A stretch of DNA of 64,000 bases, from positions 496,001 through 560,000 of the forward strand of contig RSEE01000010.1 of NCBI GenBank assembly GCA_003971905.1. The letters run 5' to 3'. The translations under genes were made by a program, and so were the position numbers. The notes under the pieces were generated by a model that ran no database searches, was not told the DNA's origin, and worked only from the letters and a program-made list of their open reading frames with translations. The stretch's first letter is position 1. Each line of letters opens with the position of its first letter. This DNA is from Moniliella sp. 'wahieum' (taxonomy: Eukaryota; Basidiomycota; Moniliellomycetes; Moniliellales; Moniliellaceae). Positions 44,647 through 56,493 of the stretch are shown here, piece by piece.

Positions 44647-46731
44647 TCAAGCTGGAGCGGGAGCCTCGCCCGAGGCGGATTGGTCCAGCATGCTGCCCAA
44701 GGCGCCTACCACCGCATCCACCTCTTCCACCGGCACACCCCCGCACGAAATGGAGATGAGACGGCGGTACGCGGCCATGGCGGGGCCGGTGCCTTGGGCG
44801 GCGAGCGCCGCGTCGCAGTACGCCGTCTCAGCGGCCGAACAGGCCTTTTGGGCACGTAGGACCGCGTCGCGCGCCTGGGCCAGGTCCGCGTCCAAGTCGG
44901 TCGCAGGTTGCAGGAAGGCTTCTACCGTGCCTGGAGCCGCGTTCGGAGTGGCGACCAAGGTGGTACCGCCGCCGGCGGTGCGGAGACGTTTGGCACGAGC
45001 GCGCATCGACGCATAGGACCGCGCTAAATCTTCGCCCGCCGTTTGGCCACGGCAGCTTCGAGACGCGGTCGCGCTTCGCCTCGTGCTTCGAGCGCGCCTT
45101 GGCCTGCCTTGGCGCGCTGGGCTAGCGTTTCCAGTGCCCGTTCGCTCTCGGCCGACTCGGTGGCAATTTGCGTCTGCAACGCTTGGGCTTGCGATAACAT
45201 GCGGTCCGACTCGATCAGCTCGGCATCGTACGCGTCGGCGAGCGCAGTCAGGTGGGAGACCATGGGGCCTACCTGGCTCGCTGCTCGCTGCGCCGCCTCG
45301 CCCACATGCGCTCGCGGAGGAGGCAAACTCATCTCGCCTGGCGCGGCAGGCCCAGTGCGCGGCGGCGAGGCACGGAACCGTTCGTCTTCCACAATGTAGT
45401 CCTCGGCCGACTTGCCTTCGTTGTTGCGTTTCTTGGCGTCCCCTCCGTGTTCGAGCAAGAGACGCACGAGGCGCTTGGAACGGGCCCGCGCGGCCATCGT
45501 CAGTGCCGTCTCGCCCTCGTCGTCAGGAAAGTTGAGGATTTCGGCCAACTGGGTCCCGTACTCGCGTAGTCGCGTGAGCATCGTCTCGAGGTAGTACCGC
45601 GCTGCATGAGGCTTGCCTCGGCTCAGGGCCAAATCAATGGTATGATGGAACACGGTGCGGTCCGAACGATCAATGTTGAGAATGCTGCGGTGCAAGAGAT
45701 CAAACAGTTCGGGGAACTTGCGTAGATCGTAATTGTGCTAAACATGACTGCGCGCATCAATGCCGTCTGGCCCGACGTGTTCACCCGAAACATGTCCGCC
45801 CCGGCCGACAAGAGCAGCTTGACAATCCGTACCCTGCCCATCGCACACGCCAATGCAACGGGGTATGCTCGTCATCGTCAATCGACATGTTGGGATCAAA
45901 GTCAGCGGGGGGCGAGAGCAGCAGGTGGGGCACAGTGGTGCTTTCCGAGATAAAGTAGTCGAGAATAATCTCAGCATAGCGCGCCGCATTGTCCACCTCG
46001 TCTCCGGGGTACCGTCCATACTGGTCTGGCTCGAGCGCCGAGCCACCGCGCACAAACGGTTCTGCGTCCATGGGCGAAGGGGGCGCGACGAGCTCGGGCT
46101 CTCGCTCGGTGGCGGGCTGAGACTGCCATCGCTCGCAGCTTGCACGGACGCCTGCCGCCTCGCGCGGCTCCGCGCGCAGGCGGGTCGAGGTCCATGCTGT
46201 CCGAGTCGGCCGTGGGCTCGCGCTTGGCCTTGGCTACGGCCGGGGTGGCCTTCTTGGCCTTGGTGGTGCTGGCGGTAATGTTTTGGGTGCTGGGGGCGGC
46301 GAGGTGGCACTGGGCACGTAGCTGGTGATGGGCTCGAGAAGGTGAGCAATGTTGTACACATGCGCCAGCTTGATCGCACTCTCGAGCGGGATCCAAGTAC
46401 CTGGCAGACAGAGAGGGTCAGCTTGCGCGCGCCGACGGGCCACGCGCCACGCGCCACGCGCCACGGGCCGGGACAGGACAACGAACGTACCTTGGTACTT
46501 GCCGTACCCGCCCTGGACCTTTTCGTGCGTCTCGCGCTGCACGTCGCGCTCGAGCACGCGGGTGCGCTGGGGCTTGTCCAGGCCGACGACCTTGAGGATC
46601 TGGGTAGCGTTGAGCCAGTTGTCGGCGCGGCGGCGCATGACGGCGACGCTGTTGACCACGCATTCGTACACGGGCACGCCGCTGTAGGTGGCCTTGTAGA
46701 TCTTGCCTTCGACGGCGTTCTTGGGCGCCAT
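44647..46731 (-). CDS. MBP1: Mbp1-type APSES cell-cycle transcription factor (MBF DNA-binding subunit)
   Basis: MBF subunits bind MCB boxes (ACGCGT) and switch on G1/S genes. The N-terminus [20 protein letters not shown] leads into the KilA-N/APSES domain: [40 protein letters not shown] and [21 protein letters not shown] 100-nt intron at 46401-46500 splits YQ-GTW. Next come a Pro/Ala-rich linker, an ankyrin-type block ([49 protein letters not shown] with [11 protein letters not shown]), and a C-terminal coiled coil ([20 protein letters not shown]) expected to bind Swi6. Several frame changes occur; one is fixed by one A at 45031-45032, turning a false stop into [15 protein letters not shown]. 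The start has an in-frame ATG directly before the conserved APSES fold. Confidence 0.9.
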
Positions 46732-47596
46732 GGCGATGGGGGGGGAGGGGCAGAGAGGGGCGCGGGAGAAGAGACGCGCAGGACGGCGGGGGGAGGGAGG
46801 GGGCGGCAGCCGCAATGGACGCGCCGCGTGTCTGCGCACCCGCACGCCCAGGCAGCCAGCAGCAGCCAGCAGCACCCAGCAGCACCCAGCTGCCAGCTGC
46901 CCCCCAGTACGCCGCAGCGGCCAGAGCGCGACGCTTACCTCATGCAGCTCCGCGCCAGTGTGCAGCCGTGCGCACCCACCGCTGCGGCCCCCACACGCCG
47001 CTGCCCATTTCAAGTTTCCATCCCCCGGGCGCATTTCACATTTCAAATCGCCATCCCCACCGGATGCGCACCCCGCCACGCTGGCAGCTGCCCACGCGAC
47101 CCCAGCCGTGTTGCACCGATCCACGCAGGCGCATGGTCTCCGTCCGCCCGTCCGTGCACAACTCGCCTCGGGCTACTCTTGCGCCCACCCCCCTTGGGCT
47201 GGCGCACCGTTACATTGGACTATATATTATACCAGCCCAGCAGCAGCCGGGCGCAACCACGCAGCACGTTCCCCCTTCCCTTTGGGCGCAGCGAGCAGGC
47301 AAATGAGAGTCCAGATGGGGGGAGAATACGAGCAGGTTACAGTACGGAGGATGGGGACAAGGAGAGAGTGCGGAGAGGACAGGAACCGAAAAAGGCATCA
47401 GTGAGAACAAAAAAAAGAAGAGCAAACGCGTCGCAAGAAACGCTGGCACAGATGTAGGTACAGAGCAGGGCGAATGGGGGGTTGTCCCCATTCCCTGGCA
47501 CCCAGCTTGGCTGCGACATGGGGCGAGGAGAGGGGGAGCGCAGCACCCTCATCAAGCGCTGCACCCCACGCCTGCAGCCTACCATAACGCAAGCGG
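46732..47596. other. Spacer between Mbp1 promoter and chitin deacetylase 3' end
   Basis: Long plus-strand frames here are antisense or promoter shadows rich in CAGCAGC words. No motif was recognised. Confidence 0.5.
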
Positions 47597-49068
47597 TTAC
47601 AAGGCCAGTGCAGCCGCGCCACCCATTGCCGCGAGGGCCGCCGAGCCCAAGCTGGCAAACTGGGTGAGCGCCACGTCGCCAGACTTGGAGCCGTGCTGTG
47701 CATCGTCGCTGCTTCCCTTGCTGGATCCAGAAGAGGAAGAGGCGCTGGGCTTGAGAGTGGCCTGGGAGCTGGAGGAGACAATGCCCACTTCAATCGAGCC
47801 GACGGAGGAGGCGGTGATGTCACTGGCCGAGGGCAGGCCGGAAGGCATGATGTTGCCACCGGTGTACTGCTCAAAGTTGGGGTAGACAAACGATGCTTCA
47901 CGGTACGGTTGGGTCTTGTTCTGGCACACGTGCACAGGGGTGATGTACTTGTAGGCACCGGCGATCGAAGGGTACTCTACAGGAGCAGGCAGCACACGTT
48001 AGTAACACAATCCATCGACCAGCAGAACACGTGCCAAGGAGGGGGGGGGGAGGACGTACCAGTCATCATCATTTGCATCGTGTTCGCGTTGATTTCATGG
48101 GTCAGAACCACGACGCCGCCAGTCTGGCCAGCGGGACCCTTGGCCTTGCTCACGATCGAGGCGTAGTTGGCTTCAATCTGGGAGGTAGGGGCCGAGCCTT
48201 GGGGCTGGATGTTCCAGTCGTCCGTGTCGTCGGTCAGATGATCGTCTCGAGGCCCAAGCCATACGCAATGGCACGCACGCGGTCATCCACATCACCAAAC
48301 GGCGGGCGCCAAGAGGTAACGGTGACGCCCGTCACCCACTTGATCGCTTTGACCGTGTAGAACAGTTCAGCAAACACTTGGCTGCTGGTGAGCGCCGTCA
48401 TGTAGTGGTGGGACCACGTGTGGGCACCAATTTGATGACCGTCCGTCAGACCACTGGGCTTGCAGCGGCCAGTTGAGAACGTTGGATCCAATGTAAAAGA
48501 GCGTGGCCTCTGCTTCTTGGACTTGAGGAAGTCATAGAAGGCATTGTGGGTGCAGTTGGGCCCATCGTCAAAGGTGAGGCCCCAGGTACCAGGCTCGTCG
48601 CAAGTATACGTATCGGGCGGGATCCCAGGCGCCTTGGGATGGACACACTTGGACGAAGTCCACCAGCAGTCCGATCTTGGCCGCATTGTACTGAGTACCC
48701 TGCTGCGAACCCGACGGCTGGCCCTTGGGTGGCGTGTTGGGGATCTTGACTTGCTTCTGGATGTCAGACCAAACCGATTGGGCCTCCTGGTCGCCATTCA
48801 TAATGTCGGCGATCTGCCAGTTGGTCGGGAACGCCTTGGTGAAGGACGAAGCGGGGGCGTAGTTGTAATACTTGCACTCGGTCGCCGTGTCGCTGATGGT
48901 CTGCCACGACTGGTCATTGTAGCTGGCTTGGCGGCGCTGCATGCCACGCTTTGCCAACATCGGCCTGCAATGCGGGGGAAAGACGACGGGGAAGCCGGCG
49001 CCGACGTGGGCGCAGGCCTGGCCCGCCATCAAGGTTGCCGTACTGATCAGGAATGCGAGGTTGAGCAT
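47597..49068 (-). CDS. CDA: Chitin deacetylase, secreted and GPI-anchored
   Basis: Converts cell-wall chitin to chitosan. A signal peptide (MLNLAFLISTATLMAGQACA) and a linker (QASYNDQSWQTISDTATECK) precede the NodB/carbohydrate-esterase-4 domain: TWGLTFDDGPNCTHNAFYDF (motif 1, catalytic Asp), HQIGAHTWSHHYMTALTSSQ (motif 2, H-S-H type metal site), SWRPPFGDVDDRVRAIAYGL (motif 3), DTDDWNIQPQG (motif 4), and GGVVVLTHEINANTMQMM (motif 5 LTHE). An 83-nt intron at 47977-48059 (GTACGT to CTGTAG) joins MMMT to EYPSIAGAYKYITPV. The Ser-rich tail ends in a hydrophobic GSAALAAMGGAAALAL, a GPI signal with a plausible cleavage site at S-G-D. Frame changes near 48640, 48510 and 48235 interrupt the reading. 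All catalytic motifs are intact. Confidence 0.92.
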
Positions 49069-50956
49069 CTCGTAAGGGCGATCAAGAACGAGTGGTGCCG
49101 TCGAGGCGCGAAAGAGGTGGAAGGGAAGAGGGGGAGAAAGCTGGGAGGGGTGGTGGTGATGGAGAGACGAAAGAGTTGGATCCAAGGGGGAGGAAGAGAC
49201 GGAGGAAGTGTGGCAATGAGGCTCTTTTGGGGGGCGCGAGACCTGAGGCACAGTGGCGAATATAGAGAGCGAGTGTGCTTTCGCGCAGAGCGAGAGATAG
49301 TATACCAGCCCTTGTCGGCATGCTTGCACCCCCGTCTGCCAAGCCGCCAGGTGCTCGCTCACACCCTTAGCTGGCTTGGCGCTGCGGCTCAACGCGCAAC
49401 GCCCACTCAGGCGCAAGAGTGAGATCATGGTCGCCACGGCAGGCCAGCGGTCAGTCAGCGCTTGTATATACGGAGGCAGGGGAGGGAGCGTAGGCTGGTC
49501 GATCCAGTCAACGATGACTTTCATCGATACCAAGTGCGGTCGTTCCAACGGCGTGTCTTGGGCTGAAGCTTGGAGAGCGAGCGAAGCGATCCCAGCACTC
49601 GCCCCGTGGCGGGTGTGGAGCAGGCAGGCGAGGTGCGGGGGTGCGCGCAGAGCCAAGTCTTTACCCCTCGCACTAGCCCTCTGCCCCTGTGGCTCTTGCC
49701 CTTGCCTGCCCACCGACAGGCCACTCCGGGGCAGAAGGGGAGGAGCAAGTCGGTTGACAATGGCTGGGCGCTGGAGGGGCGGGGCTCTGGCGGCGGATGA
49801 TGTCAATGATGGGCCCGGTGACTTCGATGCTGCGATGATCGATGACGCTGACGAGGGTCTGGTGGAGGGCAGCGGCGTGGCTGCGCAAGGGCGGGGAGGC
49901 CCACGCAAATCTCAACCAGCTGCATCATACATCATCCCTCACGCGTGGCACCTCCAGCAGAACGCCCCCACGCCCAACCACCCACCACACATCCCTGCAG
50001 CAGCCATTCAAACTTTCAAGGCAGACACCCACTTCCGGAGGGCGAGCAGCTGGATTAACAAACGAATCGCCAATTGGAGCGAGAGCAGCGCGTGGGCAGC
50101 CTGCCGTCTTGGCGCGCAATCGCTTCCTTTGGAGCGTCGTCCTACACACGTGTCCGCCCTGTCCTCCCGCGTCCTGACAATCCGTCGTCGCTTTCGGGCG
50201 CTGGCAGCAGGTATGGTCTAGGCCCATACGCACAACGCCCAAGGCCTATGGCACCAAGTCAGGCTAGTCGAGTCGGCCTCAGCATCCATTCAATGTGTTC
50301 TGTCTCCAGCTTCAAGGCGTCCCCCAGGCCTCTTCAAGTCTCAAGCTCCAAGCTTCAAGCTTCAAGGTTGAACGTTGAACGCAACATTAAAGCTAGTGGA
50401 AGGCTTGTCGTCTCAAGATCTTCGACAATCTCGCTCGCAGGAGGAGAGCGCGGCATGACTCGCCTGGCTGTGGCAGCCAGGGGCCATCGGCCCGGCGGAT
50501 TAGGTCATCCTCCTCATCAGCAGTCCGAACAAGACATGGTTGGCGGCCTGTTGGGTGGGAGTAACGGGACCATGCAACGGCGCCTGGGCTGTGCTCGGTG
50601 CCCGCCCTGGAGCAGGTAGGTGGGGTGGCGGTTGGTGGGGGCGCTGGGCGAGCGCTTCAACGTCGAGTGCTAGGTGCCCGGCACAGGGGCGCAAGTCACC
50701 GCCCGAATGCACGGACCCCGGCGCAGCTGGCTGTGGGCCCAGCGCCAGCACCGCAGTGGAGCTGTCTGGGGCAGCTGCCTCCACGTCACCGGTCACCCAC
50801 CGCCCTCCCACACGCCCACGCTTCGGGCAGCTGGAGCGCTGGTCAGGGTTGCGTGGTAGGGTTGGGCTTTGCATGGCGTGCCTAGCCAAGCGGGTGCATG
50901 CAATCAAGCAATGCTGCCACACCCCCACAGACCAACACCTCCTTTGCCCCCACACC
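49069..50956. other. Divergent intergenic region with a heptamer island
   Basis: Nearly 1.9 kb between chitin deacetylase and the WD40 gene. Open frames of 100-280 codons occur on both strands but none has a motif. The heptamer island at 50341-50382 is the main structured element. Confidence 0.5.
50341..50382. repeat. TCAAGCT-type heptamer island, six units
   Basis: Six consecutive heptamers in exact register: TCAAGCT, CCAAGCT, TCAAGCT, TCAAGGT, TGAACGT, TGAACGC. The unit drifts along the array while the 7-bp period and palindromic cores (AAGCTT, AACGTT) stay. Confidence 0.9.
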
Positions 50957-53408
50957 ATGTCCGACATTGACTTTGACTCGGACTACGACGACCATGGCGC
51001 GCGCGTGGCCGACATCTTCTCCTTTATGATCCATTCGCAGGGCATGGGCCCACCCTCGGCTCCGCGCATCCCCATGCCCCCGCCTGGCTTCTTCCCTCCC
51101 CCTGGCGTGCCCTTTATCATGGGTGGCGGCGTCCTGCGCCGTAGCGAGCGTGACGAAGCCGAGGACGACCCGCCCGGATTTGACTTCTTGGATGATGAGG
51201 ACGAAGGCGCAGAACGCCCCTATTATCCTATCTTTGATGACGTTGAGTATGAACAGAGTGAACCGGAAGATGACGACGACTTTCACCGCCGGTATGCCAC
51301 GTTCGGACCGCACTTTATGGGTGCGGGCTGGGACTTTGTTCCCGACGAGCCAGTGCGCCCGATGCCCCCCCGGGTCACCCGGCCCCTGCCGGCCGGCGTG
51401 CATGCGCGCTTCAATGGCGACTTTGGCAAGGTAACTATCCCTTTTTTTCTCTTGCTCGTCTGCACTTGCATGGTATTGATAAGACGCGTCTTGCGCCCAG
51501 ACTCCGCATCGCCCCCCGTGGACCAGCAACTTTTACCTAGACCTAGTGCAGGCGAATCCTGCTATCGCGCACACCTTCCCGCGTCTGTTTCCATTGATGG
51601 GCAAGACAGCATCAGGGAACCTAGATGTCGCCTCGTGGCTAAAAAAGACCCAGCCCTCCGCCAGCTCCAGGCCTTCACCGACGGCGGACTCGGGCAGATG
51701 GGATGTTGCCGATGTGATGCGCTCCTCCTTTGGTGGGCTGGGCAACCCAGCAGAGCGAGTGTATCAGGCCCGTGCTTCTTGTCCTGGAGTGGGGCAAGGC
51801 TGTGGCCGGCCTGACATGTCGACGTATGTTCCCAATGCGTTTGGGGCCGACGTGGCCATGTACCTCGGCTCGCCCTACGTGTCCCAATATTCGGCCGATG
51901 GCTCGCTGTTGGTAACGTGCACACGGGACTTTGCTGCGCACCTCTACGCGACCCAGCCGGGGTGCAGTCCGCCTCTGCACGCGTGGAATGGCAGTCGCAA
52001 AATTGAACTGTCCGAGTGGATGGACACGCATGCCCCCCGGCTGGAACGCGGCTCTCAGTTAACGTCGATGGATTTGCGCAAGACATTTGCCACATCCGAG
52101 CATTACTCCTGGACCTTGACCGACGCCGATCTGTCGGTCAAGAACGATTGGTTGATCTACAGCTCCCTGACTCCGTATGTGCATTTGGCGCCTGTTGCCC
52201 AGTATGTGCACCCGCAGGCACCGCCCGCCGACGCGTTTTCCCCCTTTGACGACGCGGATCCGCCCGAGTACTCGGCCAAAAAGTGGTCCTTGTACTCCTC
52301 GGCGGATCAGGGATCCAAACGGGCGGGCACGGAGGAGAACGACGGTGTGAACGAAGAGGTGGTGCTCAACCTCGGATCCTCTACCGACGATCCGTACACT
52401 TCGGACGGGGCGCTGTTCAGCGTCCGCTTTTCCCGCGACGGACGAGACATTGTGGCCGGGGCACGAGCGGGCCGAATCCATGTGTACGACATTGAGGCAC
52501 GAAAGAAGTCCTTCACCATCAAAGGGCACGGACGGACGTGAATACTGTCGCGTTTGCCGACCCGGCCGGCTCGCACGTTATTCTCAGTGGAGGGGACGAC
52601 CACGTGGTCAAGATCTGGGACCGACGTTCCATCCAAAACAACAAGTCGATGGGCGTACTGTATGGGCACACGGGTGGGATTACCCACGTGTCACCCAAGG
52701 GGGATGGACGATACGCTGTTTCGAACGGCAAGGACCACAATGCCAAGCTGTGGGATCTGCGGATGCTCAGCAATGACTCTGCCTCTGCTTCAACGGCCGG
52801 GACTGCGAGCGGGGGCAGGAGTCGGCCAGGCGGACTCCCGAGTGGAAAGAAGGATGGATCGGTGGTGACATACACTGGGCACACAGTTTCCCAGACCCTG
52901 ATCCGTTGCAATTTCTCGCCCATTGCGACAACAGGGTCGCGGTACATTTATTCGGGTTCGTCGGATGGCTTCATTTATGTACGTTTTTTCCCCAGGCGCC
53001 TTAACGGGTTAGTGGTGTGGTCGTGGTGTGGTCGTTGGCTGACAGGAGCATGCGGGGGAACAGATCTGGGCGTTGGATGGGCGTTTGGTCGAGACGATTG
53101 ACCGATCACAGGCGGCGACGATGCTTCCCGAAAAGTCCTTTTTGACCTCTGACCCCCGTGCGATCGATCCGTCGGGGGCGGAACGAGTGCCGCATGGCAA
53201 CCTGCGTTGCTCGGCCCATTGCGAACATCACCGGGCGGGGTGGGTGGTGGTGCGGGATGTGTCGTGGCACCCGTATGAGCCGGCGCTGATGTCGGCGACG
53301 ATCTCGCATGGCCAGCACCTGGCCAAGCACGAGTGGAAGGGCTTTGGCAAGTCGGGGCTGACGAGCCTGGAAGACTTTGCGGAGAAGACGCGGCGGGAGA
53401 CGATGTAA
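50957..53408 (+). CDS. DCAF11/WDR23-like WD40 protein (CUL4-DDB1 substrate receptor)
   Basis: WDR23-type proteins recruit substrates to CUL4-DDB1 ubiquitin ligases. The head is acidic with Pro-rich patches (MSDIDFDSDYDDHGARVADI), then NGDFGK | TPHRPPWTSNFYLDLVQANP across a 70-nt intron (51431-51500). The WD repeats follow: VSQYSADGSLLVTCTRDFAA, VRFSRDGRDIVAGARAGRIH, DVNTVAFADPAGSHVILSGG, KDHNAKLWDLRML and TYTGHTVSQTLIRCNFSPIA with TTGSRYIYSGSSDGFIY. A second intron (52979-53045, 67 nt) leads to EHAGEQIWALDGRLVETID and VVVRDVSWHPYEPALMSATI. The 'H-T-V-x-x-T-L-I-R-C-x-F-S-P' and 'V-R-D-V-S-W-H-P' blocks are characteristic of this subfamily. Frame changes occur near 51610 and 52535. An acidic head and Pro-rich linker are usual for fungal members. 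The ligase role is inferred from the family. Confidence 0.87.
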
Positions 53409-53881
53409 CACGTTGGCTGGCTGCAGCTCGCGCACGGTGTGTGTGGTGGTGGGGCCCCATGTAGTAGGACGATGTGTTTGGGATGCTGGCGGATGCTTCT
53501 TGTTTCGTTCGAGGTGAGGGACAAGACAGAAAGGCCTGCCGCTCTGAGTGGGAGAATGGGTGTGTGGGTGCCCTGGGGCAGCGTCGACCGCCGGGAGAGG
53601 AAACGGCGAGATCATCGATAACCCCGCGCTGCCAGGGGACAGCACCGGTGACGTGTGACATGTGACAGCTCTCGGGATGACGTCAGGCAGTGGGGCACCC
53701 GCCCAGTGTCGGACAAGGCAGGCCGGCGTGCCAGGAGGCGCAACTGACAGAGTCGATAGTCCCAGCTGCGCACAGACTGAGCGCTGCTGAGCTCAGCCGC
53801 AGCGCCCAGGCTCCCAGCCCAGCCTCAGCCTCAGCTGAGATCGCCAGTGCCCCCCCCCCACCACCATCTCCCTCGCGCCCG
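53409..53881. other. Short spacer between WD40 and MINDY-fold genes
   Basis: Contains GTGACGT/GTGACAT/GTGACAG heptamers at 53648-53668. Probably the promoter of the next gene. Confidence 0.5.
53648..53668. repeat. GTGACNN heptamer island
   Basis: Three consecutive GTGACNN units, preceded by ACCG. Almost the same sequence as the end of the island at 5895-5929. Confidence 0.9.
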
Positions 53882-56493
53882 ATGAGCAGCACCAACCCCT
53901 TCATGCCCGCCTCGGCGCCGCCGGCGAGCAACCCCTTTGGTGCCCCGCCCACCGACGCCCCTGTCGCCGCCAATCCCAATCCATTCGCAGCGCCCCTTCC
54001 GCCGTCTGCGCCCGCCGCCCAAGGCTCCCTGGGTCCTGGCAGCAACCCATTCGCCGCCGCCCCCGCCCTCCGCCTCCCTCTCCACCGACCTGGCTGGGCT
54101 TAGCTTCGGCGCGGAGCCCCAGATGGACGTATTCACTCCCACACCGCGCCTGTACTAGCCCAACCGTCTTCCCCGCTGTCTGCCCCGTCTGGTGATGCGT
54201 TTGGCTTTGCCTCGGCTGCCGCTGCCCAGGGACAACAGGCCTTCTCGCCTCCGTCCGCTGCAGGTACCAACCCCTTTGCCCAGGCTTCTCAGCCTGAAGC
54301 AGGCAGTTCCATGTTTGCAGCGTCACCTTTTGATCTGCAGCAGTCCCAGCCCCAGCCCCAGCCGCCCGTACATACCTCGCCATTTGGAGAGGCACCTCAG
54401 CTGGATACCGCGTTGCCATTTGGTGCCTCCCCCGTGGCAGCTCCATCTCCGTTCGCCATTTCGAATCATCCGACCCCGGGGCTGGGTGCACCCCTTCCCA
54501 TCCCCGGCGTGCCCACCGCTGCACCCGAGAAGGACGAGCCGCCACCGAACGATCATGGGGTTCAGTGGGACGTGAAGAGGGTTTTGTTCCAGCAGCCTGA
54601 TGGAAGTGTAACGGACCGGCAAGTGGTCCAGCAGAACGGGCTGGGCGCTACGCCGCTCATTGCGCTGGTGAATGTCCTCCTCTTGCGCGGGGAGGTGAGC
54701 CTTACGCCTCCCAACCGACCCGCTGTGGACCATGATTACCTCTCGTCCTTGGTGGGCGAGTACTTGCTGGGCCGCGAAGATCCTACTCCCGACGCCCCCG
54801 GTTCTCTCGAGGACGCACTCAGTGTACTTCCGTACCTTTCGCGCCGTGTTACCCTCAACGCCAGCCTGACCGATGCCCGTGCTTTCCCTCCCCCTCCACC
54901 CAGCCAAACTGGCTCCGAGACTCAGGTCGCCCGCATTCACCGTGGCGTTGTCGCTCTTTTCCGCCTGGCCGGGGTGGGCTTGGTACATGGTGGCCTGCTC
55001 GATGCGACAAATCAAGCGGCCATCGACGCTCTCCGTCTTACCGCTACGGCGGATGTGGATCGCTTGAGCAGGTTTGTTGCGCAGGCCGATACGACGGCGC
55101 GGCAAGTTTCCGGTCAGGGCTTGGCGCAGCTGGCTTCCGCCTTTGCTTCTACCGCGGGCAAGGCACCCTCTGTGGTCAAGCTCAACGAGGCAGACGAACG
55201 AGCTGCTCGGGCGGCGATCGCGATGCAAACGTTTTTGAAGACACTCGATCTTGCGCCCGCCTACTTACCCGCTGCTTCTTCTACGACCGCAACCGGTTCT
55301 GCTTCGGATTCTGTGGGTGACCATGGTCTGTCCTGGGCCGCTCTGTTTGCACTGGGAGATATTGTGCGGGGCTCCTTATCAAGCCAAGCAAGTGGCCTAG
55401 CGGCGCTGTACCGCGCAGGACGGATGGACGTGATCTACGTGCCGACACAGGAGCAACTGTCCAAACACGACGCAGCTGCTGGGCACCGAGTCCGAAGGAC
55501 TTCCTGGCCTCCTCGTCCTTGCCAACCAACAGCTTTGGCGGCCGGATGACGATCCGGTTTGGCTGGGAGTAAGTGAGCCGTCGGACCCGTTGGGATCGGG
55601 TCCGGCAGGCGGTGGAAAAGGCACTGCGCTGCCCGTACCGGCGCCTGTGGCCTTTGATGGCCGTCTCCATCCGCTCCCGACAATGGAGCGACGCGCTTGG
55701 CTGCTCCGACTCAAACGCGTGGGCGTTGCTGCGCCGACGCGCGGGGCGGAAAAGCACAGTGCCGGCAGCATCGGATCAGCAACCGGGCGGCGCAAATGTA
55801 TCGATGGACCAAACGGACAGCGAGTAGGTCCTCTTCCCCCGTTGCAGATCTGGTCGTGTTGGGTGTACTAACTTTGTCCTGCTTCTTAGCTTTGCCCTTG
55901 CCCTGCATCTCCAGCAACAGGAGAACCGCCGTGCGGCACAGAGGCGCTATCACCAACGGCATCAAGCGCCGCGCGTCGCTCCTACCCCCGAGCCGATCGG
56001 GGGTATTGGGCACGAATGGTACGACCCATATGGCAATGCGGGATCGGGCGTGGACGGGGATAAGCGTGGGATGAAGGACCTGCTCCGCTTCCCCGGCTTG
56101 GGCAAGAAAAAGAAGCGCACCGATGCGGAGAAGTATGCGCCGGGCGCGCCACGCTTGTCTGTTCCCGAGCCGCGCGAGACTGTGGATGCCGGGTGGGATT
56201 CGGACAACGAGTACGCCCATGGCCATGGCTCGCGTGCACGCACGCCGAATGAGATGGCACGGGACGACTACAGTCCCCCGCCCGGCCAGGACTTTGCAGC
56301 TGGTCCGACGGATGAGGAGGTGGTTGAGATGCGGGATGGGAAAAAGGGAGGCAAGATGGGGCGGTGGATCGCCAAGGCCAAGCATGCGGTTGTAGCGGCC
56401 CTGGCTTCTCTTTCTGCCAACGCAAATGCGTACCCGCCCTGCCCTGTCTATCATTCTCTTCCTGTGCCCTGTCTATCGTTCCCTTCCCTTTGA
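53882..56493 (+). CDS. MINDY-fold ubiquitin-protease homologue lacking catalytic residues, with NPF motifs and C-terminal UIM
   Basis: MINDY enzymes trim K48-linked polyubiquitin. The head has five Asn-Pro-Phe motifs (SSTNPFMP, SNPFGAPP, NPNPFAAP, GSNPFAAA, GTNPFAQA), ligands of EH domains in endocytic adaptors. The MINDY core starts HGVQWDVKRVLF and QQNGLGATPLIALVNVLLLR, where active relatives read Q-N-E-N-G-P-C-P-L: the catalytic Cys position is Thr (codon 54650-54652). EDALSVLPYLSRRVTLNASL, LVHGGLLD and LLVLANQQLW follow, but the F-R-N-N-H-F block reads YRAGRM, so the His is lost too. A 66-nt intron (55824-55889) with branch site CTAAC joins TDS to DFALALHLQQQENRRAAQRR, a good ubiquitin-interacting helix. 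A charged tail with GLGKKKKR ends at 56493. Frame breaks occur near 54070, 54130, 55480 and 55620-55720; the core containing the Thr is one unbroken frame. Confidence 0.8.
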
